DNA of 64,000 nt from Progne subis subis (lineage: Eukaryota; Chordata; Aves; Passeriformes; Hirundinidae), in NCBI GenBank assembly GCA_022316685.1, contig JAKJHU010000046.1, positions 5,989,001-6,053,000 on the forward strand. Direction: 5' to 3'. Of this stretch, positions 1 through 13,200 are shown one piece after another (the stretch's first letter is position 1; each line of letters begins with the position of its first letter). The notes under the pieces were generated by a model that saw only the letters and a list, made by a program, of their open reading frames with translations, did no database searches and had not been told where the DNA came from. The position numbers and the translations under genes were made by a program.

Positions 1-3000
1 TGTCCAAACTTTTACTGAACAAAATAAATATCTGTCCCAGTTCAAGAAGACCTGAGGAAGAAAACACAGTTTTGCAGGCAAGAAAAAAGTTTATAGTGGT
101 TCAATTTTTCGTTTTTTAAAAAAAAAAAAGTCTGTTGACAACTTTTATGTTCCCTAATTTGTGGTGTTTTAAAGTATCTTTTTCTAATTACAAAAGTATT
201 ACTATGGCTCTATATGGCTGATTAAAAATATCCTAAGTTTGAAGTTACTTTCAACTATTGAAAATTTCTATATTTCCTCTCTAACAATGGGAATTTTATC
301 TTAGATGGAATCGGATGCCTTTATTTATACCTAAGATTTTTAGTTTCAATTTTGGGTCCTGCTCAACTGGAACTTACCTATGAGCTACTGTTAACTTCTC
401 AATTTGTTCTTTTTCACTTCTTCCAAAAGAATTTAGAGAAAATCAGTGTTATTAGTGTTGTTACTTGTAGAAGAAATTATTTCAAAACAAATTTCTGAAT
501 AACATTTTGGTTTCAAGAGCTACCAGTGTTTACTCATATAGTGAAGTTCTGGTGTGTTACAAACAAGAACTTTAGCAATGTGATTAAGAATATTTTTGGG
601 GAGCACGTTTGCTCTGTCTATTCACTTAGCACATCAAATATAAGATTTGTCTGGCTCTGTGGAATGCTGCATTGTTGATTTTACTGCAGTGCAGTAAATC
701 ATGGCCAGTGCTCTTGCTTTATGCAAGCACCTGGGTATGCTACAGTTATGGAAGTAAAAGAAACATTTACTGATCTGTCCTGATGAGTATCAACAATCCT
801 GTTCCACCATGTCATTGGTTTTATATTGCTGTTATGACAAGTGTTACACGAAGGACAGACTGGTTTATTGTGCCCTGTTCTTGACAGGATGCGCAAATAG
901 ATTGCAGCAGGTCATTGTTTTGCCAGTGAATCTGTGCTTGGAGGGGCCATGAACTAAGAACTCTTATTGGAATTGTCTGGGATAGGAGCAGTGCAATCCA
1001 TGGACTGTGCTTTTAGAAAGGGCTGCTTCTTGTGCCCCTCACCATCAGCGTTAGAACACAGTCACTGGCCCAGCAGCCACGGGCATCGTGCAGAGACCAT
1101 GCAGATTTCTGTTTTACAGCACCATGGCCAAAACCATTTTCACTCCCAAGGAGCCAAGGGTTTTCCAAGGTGCTCCAAGATATGGAAGAGAAGAGCTAGT
1201 GCAGTGAAATTTCAGTTTAACTAATTCAAGTATACATCACACTGCTTTAAGCAATGCCACTGCAGCAAGGGTGAGCTCTCAGCTGCAGGCTTTCAGGGAC
1301 AAGAGTGGCCCACCCTTAAAATTCATCCAAGAATAGCCCAATTTAGGTACAAAACAGTTAAACACATCCTTTGTGTGCAAAGATTCTTGTCATTTACATT
1401 GTGTTCTTTAAAAAAAATCCTTAAAAAGTTGGTCTGCCTTCCTGAAGTATGCATTTCCATAGCTAATCCACAATTGGTCACTAAAAATAACCCACTTTTG
1501 AGGTGAACTTTATTATGTAGCTAGAAAAGTCAAGCTGGATTTCTGTAAAAATCAGATCTGTGGGCTGCGTACTCTGAGTGCCTACTGATACATTCTCATG
1601 CACCAGAATATAACAAAAAGAATTCATGAAAGCATAAGTATACTGAAAAGAATGAAAATTCATTAGTTTTGCACTGGCATCACTTTTTTTGGAGTGTATC
1701 TTTTCTTCAGAAATGCTATTTGAAATTAAAATACATTCATTAACATAAAAATACACCAGCATCCTTTCTGCCTTATTCATTTTGCTAAATGTAGTATGAT
1801 AGGGGGAAAGAAGTCAGCAGGCACAAATGGAGGAATGTAATCTTTTAATCTCTCTATATGAAATCCATTACCCTTGAAAAGTCATTTGCAACATCAAAAT
1901 AATGTAAATCACTACTGTTGTCTAATACACTAGAGAGGGTTTAATAGATTCATGAACTTCAAAAATATTGTGTCAAGTTCAGCGGGAAAATATGCTTTGT
2001 AATTCCTAATCTTAAACTAGGGCTTTAATAAAAAATACTTAAGGTAAATCAGCTGAATTTAACATATTCAAGTGTAACACCTTGAGGTCATTTTACTGGG
2101 AAAGAATGAAGTCAGAGTTCCTAAAAAGCCCATTTCTCGAGTCTCAGCTATCCCTCACATGAAAGAAGTGTCTCAGCCTTCTTATTCTGAGATTTGCTTC
2201 TTTCACATGCCACAGATGTTCATTTTGATCTTGGTGGAGAAGAAACTGTGCCTCAGTTCTCACTTTTAAAAGAAGGGTAGTTCTATTTTGTATTCTTCCT
2301 GCCCTGAATTTCTTAACTCTATGGTTCTACCAGACAGGGCATCTCCACGTTACACCCAGCACAGTGAGGTCTGTATTTAGGTTACTCCCCAAAGCAGATT
2401 AATGGCATTTATTTCTTCTAAACTGGCCGTGACCTTTTCCATTCAGCCCTGCCTGATGGTGCATGCAGAACAGAAGTGCAGGATGCTGGGCAGCCCTACG
2501 AGAGGCACAACATACACAGCAGTCACATCCTGCTGCTGTTCCAAGGGTGCTGGGTGAGTGGAAAACATTGAGAAGGAAGAAAATGGCACTACTGTCTAAT
2601 GGATACAGCAGAAAAAGGATGATGTGAGCCCTTTTCTACTGCATCACATGCAGAAAACAAACCCTTGCTTGGAGAGCTCAAAGTAAATAGCAGAGGCCAA
2701 AAAGATGGCAAATGGTGAAGAGCAGAGTAAACTTCTTGTTAAATGTGTGGGTATAAACACATGAGAACATCCCTATTCTTGGTTGGTTTCTTATGGTTCC
2801 TTCAGCGTCTCTTCTCCTCCACCAAGGGTTCAGAAGCTGGTTCTTCTGCTGCAGTCCCATTCAGGTGTGAGGCACACATGGTGCGCCCGGCTCTGGGGAG
2901 GAAAAATTACCCAGCCTCTTTCTGGAGCTCTGTTCAAACCTGGGAGGGGGTAAAGATTTCCCTCCTTTAACCAGCCAGTTGTACAAAATTGCCACTTGCC

Positions 3001-6000
3001 ACACTCTAAGAACACCAACAATGGAAAAGGTAAAGGAACAGATCCTTTCCTTTTGCTTTACAAAAATCTGATTCCCTGTGACATGGAATTCTTCCCCAGT
3101 ACATCTAAATGGTTAGCACTTAATGATAAGAAATTGTCATAGACAATTTAATGTAAAACCATTATAACTATATAGGTCTGCTCCTGAGATTATTCAGTTT
3201 GTGGGCTTTTTCATTATGGCTTTTCTGCTCTCAATCTGTTAAAATGACCACATAGAATAGCTTTTATCCACAGGGCTAAAACATCTCTATTATCACTTAA
3301 ACCGTAGATCGCATAAGGCAGATGGGTCTAGTTCTATGTCTTCACACCTTTTGAAATATCCAGCAAACAACCTGAGACTTAACAGCTACATTGACTTAAA
3401 CAATAGAAAGAAAATAGTAACAAGATGTTCCAATTTGTGGTCATGTGTCCTAAATCATTCTTTCCTACCTCCATTATATGGCTAAAAGATAAACAGTAAA
3501 AGGACTTGCCTGTCACTGTGAGCAAAGTCATAGGGCAATAGAAGGCAAAAATGAATTAAAATCATTTTGAAGCTTCCAGCCCAATTCAATAATAAATTGA
3601 ATGCATCATGACATCAGCATCACTTATGCAACTGTTGTACCACACATGTAACTCCAATGTCTCTGGTCTCCTTGTACTTTATAAGCAGATAGAATTCCAT
3701 TCTAGTCAGTCCACATTTATGTCTTAGAATTCACTGACTTGATCTAACAGATTCCAGAATCTAATTAGATCTTTTACTGTCCGACTATGCTTTTATGAAG
3801 CAGATTGGATTGCTATGGAACAAGACTAGAAACACTATACTGGAAATGATGCAGATGTGCATTACAGCTATTTCTGCCAGGAATCACAACCTATTGTTTT
3901 GTTATCACTTACCGTTTGGAGTTGTGCTTAATATGAAGTTCTGTCAGTTCTCCTACTGTTGTATTTTAAGAGTCATAAAACTGCTTTATTCTGAAGACAC
4001 AGCAATGCTTCCTCCTTTGCTTCTCTGTTTCTCTAGCACAGAAGCTTTCTGTCTTCAATACGTATGTCTATGCAGGATTTCTTTGCAAACCCACATCTAG
4101 AGAATCCCATCCTGTATTTCACCTGCAATAATAACTTACCCTAAAGAATTAAGCTGATTTACTGGCTTTCCTTCATTGGCTATGATTCTCTCATCATTTT
4201 TCATAATTGTTTTCTATTTGGTTCAGCTCAACATTAAGAGACACTTCACAATAATAGGAGCAAAATTCCATTCCTAAAATCTATTCAGCATTCAAAAATA
4301 TTCTCCCTAGTAATGTGTCTAAATATATATTTTTTTCCTTTCCTTCAAATGTAAATGTAACAAGTTGAAACAAATACCAAATCAATTCTTTCTGCCATGG
4401 CTATGTCAAAACACCTAGCAAATACTGTTTTCTTTTCAAAGATTATGTGTTTACACAATGCAAAAGAAGCTCTGTCCCTCAGACATCCTTTTAAATGAAA
4501 CAAAAGTATACAAACATACAAACTAATCAGGGAAACACTATTCCCACCACATACTTAAGTAATTTGGACCGAAGTAAAAGAACAGAAATATAAAAAGACC
4601 TAAATAAGGGATATGAGTATTGCAGTGTACAGCTATGGTGGAGTATTGTGACAATTATCTTCTTAACTATTGTACAACAGAACTTTACTTTTCTACAATA
4701 CAGACTGGCCTCATAATCACATCATGATCACTGCCAGTTTACTGCCTGGGAAGAGGAGGATACTTCAGAGGCAATGAAACACTTTTCTCCTAAGCAGAAA
4801 TGATCAAAATTACTAATTTCAATGCACATATGAAACCTTTCAGAACATGAATTGGGTTACTTTAAAACCTAAAAATAAAATAACAGGCAATGGTAGAGTG
4901 TGACAGCAGAACTAACAAAATCAAAACACTACTCAGTGGAGAGAAAAAGACTTTGATTTTTTGATCTATGCTTTATCTAGCTAAATGTTGCATCCTTCCT
5001 GTGCTGTGAATTAGTCTACAGTTTAGAAAAGTCTTAGCACAGTGGTCAGTTTCCACATCTTAATTGCTAGAAATCCTAGAAGGCGCTACTTCATCTTTCT
5101 CAGCTGATGCTGAATGAACAAACATAAAAGATCTTAAATGTATGTATTGACATCTATTCTAGATGCTTATGCTTTGCATTGTATCAACATTATTCTTATC
5201 ATTGAAATGATGATGTGTAAATTTTGTTGTTTGGAAGAATGAGAATGAAATACTTTTGCTTTCAGTAAGGTTAACACTTTGCATTATTCCCCTTTTTCTT
5301 CTTAATGAAATGTATTTTCTTAAATTCTCATTATAATGGGATGACCTTCATTTTCACTACTATAGTGGCTACATATTGAATTTATTCTACATAGTAAGTG
5401 TTCTGACTTGATTTTTCTTTTTTCAAAAATCATTATAGGGGGTTATTTTTGATGAACTCAAGTGTAGGCTTTCCTGGCAATGGGGGAGGATTAAGTCAAT
5501 CAAAATTAAATATCTTCATTCTAAAGAAATGTAATTTGCATAGTAGAAGGTTGCTTTCTCCTCTCTTACATTTCTTTTAGTTTCTCTGTGCTTTCTGGGA
5601 CTTTCTTCCCTTCATATTGTATATCTTTACAGGTTCATATTTTTCTTATTTATTTTCGCTAATTTTTCATGCTTTTCTTTCACTCATTTTTATTTCATCT
5701 TCTTACTGTCTTACTACTCTTTCTCTGTCAGCTCTGTATTTTTCCTTCTTCATTTTTGCCTACTAAACTTAGACACCCATCCCACAGATAAGGGGATGCC
5801 TTCTCTTCTCTTCCTGAGAAATACATAACACCCATATCACCAGAATACGTGTAACATTTTTCCATTCCATTTCTATTATCTTACTTGTAATTCTGAAACC
5901 ACAGTGCTCTTTACTTTCAGACCTTGACAAATTTCTTTCACCTGCCCTCACCCTTTGCCTTTCATTTTCACCCTGCATGATTGTCAAAGCATTTATCACC

Positions 6001-9000
6001 TGTCACATCTTATTCTCAGCTTCTTGACAAACCACTTCAGTAGCCTTTCATTTTCCACTGCAAATTATACATTGCTTGGAAGCAAAGATCCCCACATGTA
6101 GTTGCTGGTGTATACCTTGCAGCACCACTTGCAAATTAGATAATGTGTATTTCCTGCCCAATATTTTGCAACTACCCTTATAAATATTCCAAATTATAGA
6201 CTAAATGTTCTTATTAACTGTCTTAGACAAAAACTGTTCCTTTTTCTACCATCACCAGAGACATTAATGTAGGAGATACAAGGAGGGAGGTGGACTTCAG
6301 CCTTTTTAATCCTCCACCAGCCTCTTAGAACATTTGAAAACTGAAAAGGTTTTGGACACAAATTATTTGGAATTAAGTTGCATTCTGTAATGAAAGACTT
6401 ACTATTTTTATATTTTTTTCAAAATGTCTCAACTCCAACTTTGTGGGTTTCATCATCACTCGTTTCCTGTATACAAGTGTGGTTTGCTTACTGAGTGCAA
6501 CAGGATTAATTATACACAGAGCTCAAAAGTGCTTTTCACCTCACTTCTTGATAGATAATCTGTAACACTCCAAAAGCTCTCCAAATCCAGGCAAGTCACA
6601 CATAGGAAGAATCATTTTTCTTTAAGCTGTTCAACAACCTGGAAGGATGAGGGAAAATAAAAAATAATTTCATGCTTTCCTAAAAGAAAATGTATTACTC
6701 TGTCAGGGACATACTACCCACTTCTGCCTTTTCACACACACACACCCCCTCCCAGATTTGCAAGCTCCTTTATTTAATGCAGATATATTTATTTTTGTGG
6801 AAGAAGTGAAAAGAGAGCCAAAATATTTTTCCTATTTTTTTTCTTTTTTTTTTCCCCTAAGTAAAAAGTTATATTAAATATGCAATAAAATTTAATTTAC
6901 AATAAATGCTAGCAACATTTTAGGAATATTCCCTAGAGAAAGACTTCTCAGGCTTTTTAAGAAATATCTAATTTACTGGAAATTTCTTCACGAAATTCAT
7001 CATAGTATACACACAAGCTGCTTCACAAGTAGAGAAGCTTGTGAATACAGCTTCATACCCTGTGGTATCATTCAGAGTAGTTGTTAAATTATTTTATGAA
7101 TCAAGGAGAAAAAGGAAAATCAAAATAACTTCAAAAATGACAGTTTTTTGCTATCTTCAATAAGGGGATTTCTATCAGAAAACACTGTTTCTATTAAAAT
7201 CCACATTTCAATTTATTGCACATTGAGGCCCTTTTTATTATCCCAAAATACTGTAGACCCATATAAACAAATGTGGTGCATTTGCATCTCACCTGTTATA
7301 CCTGAGTGCCTAATTAATTGGGGTTTTAACATTAACTTTCATCTTTATGTGTATGAACCAGTATTTCATTTTATCAAGTTATTACAACATACCTGGCCCT
7401 CTTTTTGAGAGGGCAGAGAAGATATTTAACCTGTCTGGGAGACTAAGATAGGAAAAACTCTTTTCTAGAAAAAGAATTAAAGAGGAATTGCATTCTTGTG
7501 TACTTCTGTCTGATCGTGATGTTCATAAGCAATTGAACACACAGGAAAAGAGGTTGGAAAGAGCTAGGAAAGAGGTTTTATCTCATATGGCCTTTTGTAT
7601 GTTAGAGGAGAACTGGGTTATTCTGAAAAGGGAAAATGAATCTGAGTTAAGGACGTGGCAGGGGGTGGTGCTGGCAGTGAGCTTGAGGAGCAGCAGATAC
7701 CTTGAGCATGAATGCACCAAAAGCTCCTGAGGAAGGGTGAGGCTTGGCTTGAAATATTGCTTAATAATGTTACAGGGGACTTATTTTCCCCTTTAAAGAT
7801 CTGGTTTCTTGACGTACCAGCTCCAATGAAATCCCTGCTCTTTTCAACAGAGGCAGTTTCCAAACAAACAAATACAAGAATGGGGAAAAAATATGTTTTG
7901 TACATAGGAACTGGAAAATCTTCATTTTCCTTTTGTGTTCTCCCCATCTCAACCCTCTTGTCCCTCACACCCAGGGGAATTGTCAAAGAACGTGCGGAGG
8001 CTTGATTTCAGAGCTATGAAAAAGTGTCTTTTGTTTTTGAATCAGTCATCAAACTAACATAAAGCAGAAATGGCTAAGGTGATTTTCTCCTTCACTACAT
8101 GAGTCACACTTGGATTGACACTAAACATCAGCTTAAAAGGAATTATTTTGAAAGTTATAATAGTGTTTCAAAATTAAAGCCTCCCACAACTTTAACTAGA
8201 AAATAATGACTGATAACTTCAGTACAATTAAATTAAACCTTTCAGAAATTTCCATAGTATAAGTGATGAATGAAATGAAAAACCACAGCCCACTGAACTG
8301 ATAATACCACTATATTAAAACAAAGTATCCTCAGGGAATAACTATTTCAATGTGCTGATATTTATGTCCCTTCTCTTCCTTCCTTGAATACAAACAGTTT
8401 AAACATACTATCTCCAGATGAAGCACTTAAGGAACAACCCTCCCTTGAATACTTCTTCCCTCCTCCCCCTTCTTTCTTTTCCTCTCTCTGAAGAGACAAG
8501 AAAAATGCTGGAAAGACCTGGTCCAACTTCTTCTCTTTGCTTCATCATGGCAGTAATTTTGCAGGAGCCCTAAGGAACACCTGTGCAGTCATTATGGGTG
8601 AATGTCAGTACAGATCTGACCTACTCAGATACTTTTGGCTTTGTCCGTAGTTGTTTTGGCCTGAAGGCGGATCTGAATTTTTTTTTAAAATCACACAAAA
8701 GTTTTGTTGTGTTCCACTAGAGCAGGATTGTGAAAATTACAGATGTTGACTTCAAGCTTCACTTGTTTGCCCAACCTTGGCTGACAAAAAACAAACTATC
8801 GTAAACTGTGTTAGATAAACGGGAAAATCCACGTGTAAAGCAGGTTTAATTAAGAATATTCTTTCAGAAACTATGGGATATAGAAAGGATTTTGTATAGT
8901 GTTTATCTAGCTGTTTTTTAAAGACGTACCCCAGAGTTGCTTCTCTGACAGTAGCAAAATCATTTCTGTCTTCCTAGTATGAATAAGTCTTAACATGGGA

Positions 9001-10158
9001 AAAACCCAGTTTTGGAAGCAGAGGCTGTGGGCTGGAGAGAGCACAGCATGAGGGGAAGCTATCAAGGAAGGAAGGCAGGAGGTTAGATCAAATTGGGAGT
9101 CTACAATTCAAGAACCTTTTAGGAAACTGCTGTTCACAGTTCTTCCCAGCAGAAAGCTGGTTCAGTGACTTATCGTTAGATAATAAGGTGATTCCTCCCC
9201 TCTAACCTATATAAACAGCTATTTTGTGTAATTTCTTGGTATTTCAGCAATATATTTTCTGCTCAGTATGTTGTGCAGAATGGGGTTATCATGTCTTATC
9301 ATCTTTCATGCCAATGAATGTAAGGTTTACTGCAGCTACCACATTTCTCAACCATATGCCATTTATTTCCTTAGCACTCGTTTTAACTAAAATATTCACT
9401 TCCAGTATGCTTAAACACCCAGTCTTGAGTTCTCCCTTCACATGTAATTCTCCTGCCTGCTGTCATTTTCCTCACAAAATGTCTCATTAAGTGATATTTT
9501 AGAATTTAGTATCAATAAATTGCCCAGGTTGAGCTCTCCTATAAAAATGGGAAACAGAAAATTTTCAGGAATTTAATATTACTTTATAAATATTTCTTCC
9601 CTTTGCAGTCACTAAGAATCCCCAAATACAGAGCCCCAGGTGCCCTTTAACCGAAGGAGAAGGTTGAAGGAGAGAAAGATCCAGCGATGAGAAGTAACTG
9701 CAGCAAAACCCAAACTGCCAGTCAGTAAAACAGTATGTTCAGCCTTTCTCAACCTCAGTATTTAGTAGTTCATTTGTCATAATATTCATTCATTTTTACC
9801 AACCTCCAGAATGAAGAAAATCATGGCCAAATGGACACTACTTCTTTCTAGCTAACAAATCCTCCACTTTGATGAACTTTGAAACTCCTTGCTCAGACTT
9901 GCCAGACTGTGGTTCCACATGGGTGGCTTTTTTCAGCTTGCACCAGTGACATTTATTCCAAATCCAGAAATCCATAGTCCCCATTTAAGATGTCACCAGG
10001 TCTACCTTTGTAAAGGTAGCTGCAAGGAAGCTTAGAGGTCACTGGATAGGAAACCTGGGAAAGATTCGCCAGGACAGTGTGTCCTCTCTGTCCAGATGAA
10101 CATAGCCTGCCCACAATAAATTTCTACTACAGTGTATCCTTTTTCTCAGCAACGTCAG

Positions 10159-10160
<2 letters not shown>

Positions 10161-10204
<44 letters not shown>
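10161..10204 (+). repeat. T44 homopolymer
   Basis: An uninterrupted run of 44 T lies inside HTR7 intron 1. It could be the oligo(A) tail of a minus-strand retroposon, but the sequence on its other side does not resemble a known gene or SINE. Homopolymer length is error-prone in assemblies, so the exact count should be treated cautiously. Confidence 0.9.
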
Positions 10205-10205
<1 letters not shown>

Positions 10206-13200
10206 TTCTCTTTAAAATTATGCAAAATCTGCAGTACTAAATATTTTTAAAATATAGAACACATTTCAACACAAACTGCTACCACGCCAACTTCACAGGC
10301 ATGAAAACATAGTACATCCAATCTAGAAAATGAACCTCTTGCTTTTTTTCTTGTCAGAAAAGGAGTTTCTGGCTCTTTTCCTCTGGGCTTTCTGTATAGA
10401 ATGACAAAATTCGAGGACAGATTCAGCTACTGGTTTTTCACAAATACCCATTTTTCCAGCTCAGTGTGTGATTGTGTGGTCACAATATCTTCATAACAGC
10501 TTTTTGTGTTCCTCAGAATTTAGAATGATATGTTTTTGCTAAAACAGAAATACAGCTGATGCTAGATCATCTCCTCCTCCAAAACCTTTAAAGATAGCAG
10601 GATGTGAAGATTACCAAAGATCCTAGAACTCTCTTTTATATTAATTTTACAGATGCTACACCACACACAAAAGCAGTGGAACAAGTGGGATCAGCAGAAG
10701 AAGCCCTTCTTCCCACCTCTCAGTGAGTATGTCTTTCCTTTGCTTTTTTTTTTTTCCCTCAGCAACAAGTTGGCAGCTATAAGGTTCCTCTGAGATACGG
10801 TGGCATCAACTCTGTGTGGATAAAAAGTAAAATACCTAAGGTTTATTTCTGTGGCTACAGCTCCCAATGATAGCGGCTTTCACTGCCAGGCTGAAAACTT
10901 CAAATATTCGTTTGAATTTAGGAGCAGAATGCTGGCATCAGTGTGGGTTGAATCACCACAGCTATGGCCCATGGACATCTCAGGGAGCTCACTGCAAACG
11001 CTACAGGTGTTTGAGAAATTTGACAAGATCTTCCATTTATTTCAACAGCTCAGTAGCAGTGCAGAAGCTTTGTGCTAAATAACAGGCTTTGGAAATGTTA
11101 CACTCCTCTTGTGTTGTTTAATTTACAGACAAATAATCCACTATGCTATTTTATTTTCGGGTGGGTTTTTTGTTGTTGTTGGGGTTTTTTTTTTAATTTA
11201 TATTGTGTTCTGTTAATGACCATATTTATTTTGCAAAAATAGCTTTTTCATATGGGACAATACACTCTTGAGACACAACAATCAGTATTGTTGCTAGAAC
11301 TGCTTGTGATAAGAAGTAGATCTTCAAATGCAGATATTTAGGGCAAGGAAAAGGAAACTGCAGTACATAATTCAAAAGTTAAGTCTTTTGAGCCAAAGCT
11401 GTACCACTTTTAGCATCAAAACATCTTATTAGGCTATTAAAGAAAAGCTTTTCATCTTGTCAGCAGCTCTTTTGGGTCATGGGTATAAATATTTCCAAGT
11501 AATTTGTGTCCAGACAACAAACACTTTGTTGAGGGATTTAATATTTCAAGTATTTGCTAAATGTCAACTTCTACAGCAAATAAAGAAAATTTAATAACCC
11601 TCATGGAGATCTGCTTACAGAAAATCATTCTGTCAAATGATACTATATATCTGAAATATTTCATGACAATCACAACATGTTTTCATGGCTTATATTCATG
11701 ATGACTGTGTACATTGTAAATTCTACAATAAGTTTAGATAATAGCATATACTTCTGTTATCTGTACTTATGGCTTCTATTTTTACCTTCTCATATTTATA
11801 CTGATTGACAATTTCTGAAAAAACACCTGTTATCAGAGAAAATGTTCTGGGGCACTGCTCTCTACTTTGATTAAAAAATTCCTGTATTTTTTCTCACATT
11901 GGAACAGTCCTCTAGTGAACAGATGCTACTGCCACAGACTTGGAACTTTTGCAGTTAGCTTTTGTGCCCCTCTTTAGAGATCTGCAAACCATATGTTGAA
12001 ATACATTGTCTCCAGTTTCCAACACATCTCATAAAAAGCAAACAGTTTATAAATAAGGTACCTAAAGCTCTTTATTGGTGGCCCAATTTCACTTGCAGCA
12101 GCAATAGGCCATGTTTCTGATTACAGATACTTGTATGGTTGAAAAGAAATTTTGATTTGAATGCCACCAAGGGCATCAATATTATTCAGTGGCAGTGAAG
12201 GTGGCACAGCTCCATGCCAGGTTATTGGGAAGAGACCTCATGACGTGTTTGTCTGGATCTCCAATTACAATCTCTTCCCAAAAGACTGGAGAGTTTTCAG
12301 CCAAAAAATAAAAAGTTTGTACATAAGTCTGCCACAAAAAACCGTATTCTTGCAGGCAAGCCTTTGCTGCCTGTTCTGATTTTAGCCAACTTGGTGAATG
12401 TCAGAGATAGAACAAGCTCTGTCCATTCTCCCTTGGTCCCTGACCAGTTTTTCCACCTGTTAACATGTGGCAAGCTGCTGCTTGCCCCTCAATCTGCCAC
12501 ACCATGCAGGGCAAATAATTTCCAGTGTGAGAAATTCATCTTGACCCCCTTTCCTATGGGTCTGCCTCTACTTCCCACAATCTCCTTATGAGACATAAGA
12601 ACTGTAAACAAAAATGGATTTTTGTTGGATTACAAACTGTGGTTATACTTGAAACTTCAACAAGATAAAAAACTTGGATTTAGGTGTTAAACTGTACCAA
12701 AATCCCACCCTTTTCCTTGATATATCTCAGGAAAAAACTCTGCTGCCAATTTTCTCTTCAAGACACAATGTACCTCTAAGAATAGACTTCACTCTGGTTT
12801 CCCTTAACTTAAAAAAGTTATTTTTATAATATCCCTCTTGGCTTTGTGTTTTAGATTGTTTTTTAAACAATTATGACGATTAGCAGTGAAATCGCTATCA
12901 GTGATGAAATAAACCCCACTCTGTGGTGTCTTGTGCTAGCTTCCATTTGATAGCAAAGATAAACAGAAAGAAAATGCTCATTACTGGTCTGGTTCCCATG
13001 CACATCTCTGTTCAGCACTGCTAGAGAATTCATTCTTGTCTGTGCATTACCCAAAAGCCATGGTTAGTGTTAGAAGTGAATCACTACCAGATTTGCATGC
13101 ATGTTAATATGTACAGAACTTCACAGATGTATCAGATAATTTAGATTTCTATACAAAGCCTTGAATAAACAGCAAGGTTCAAAAAGAAAATCAATGACGC

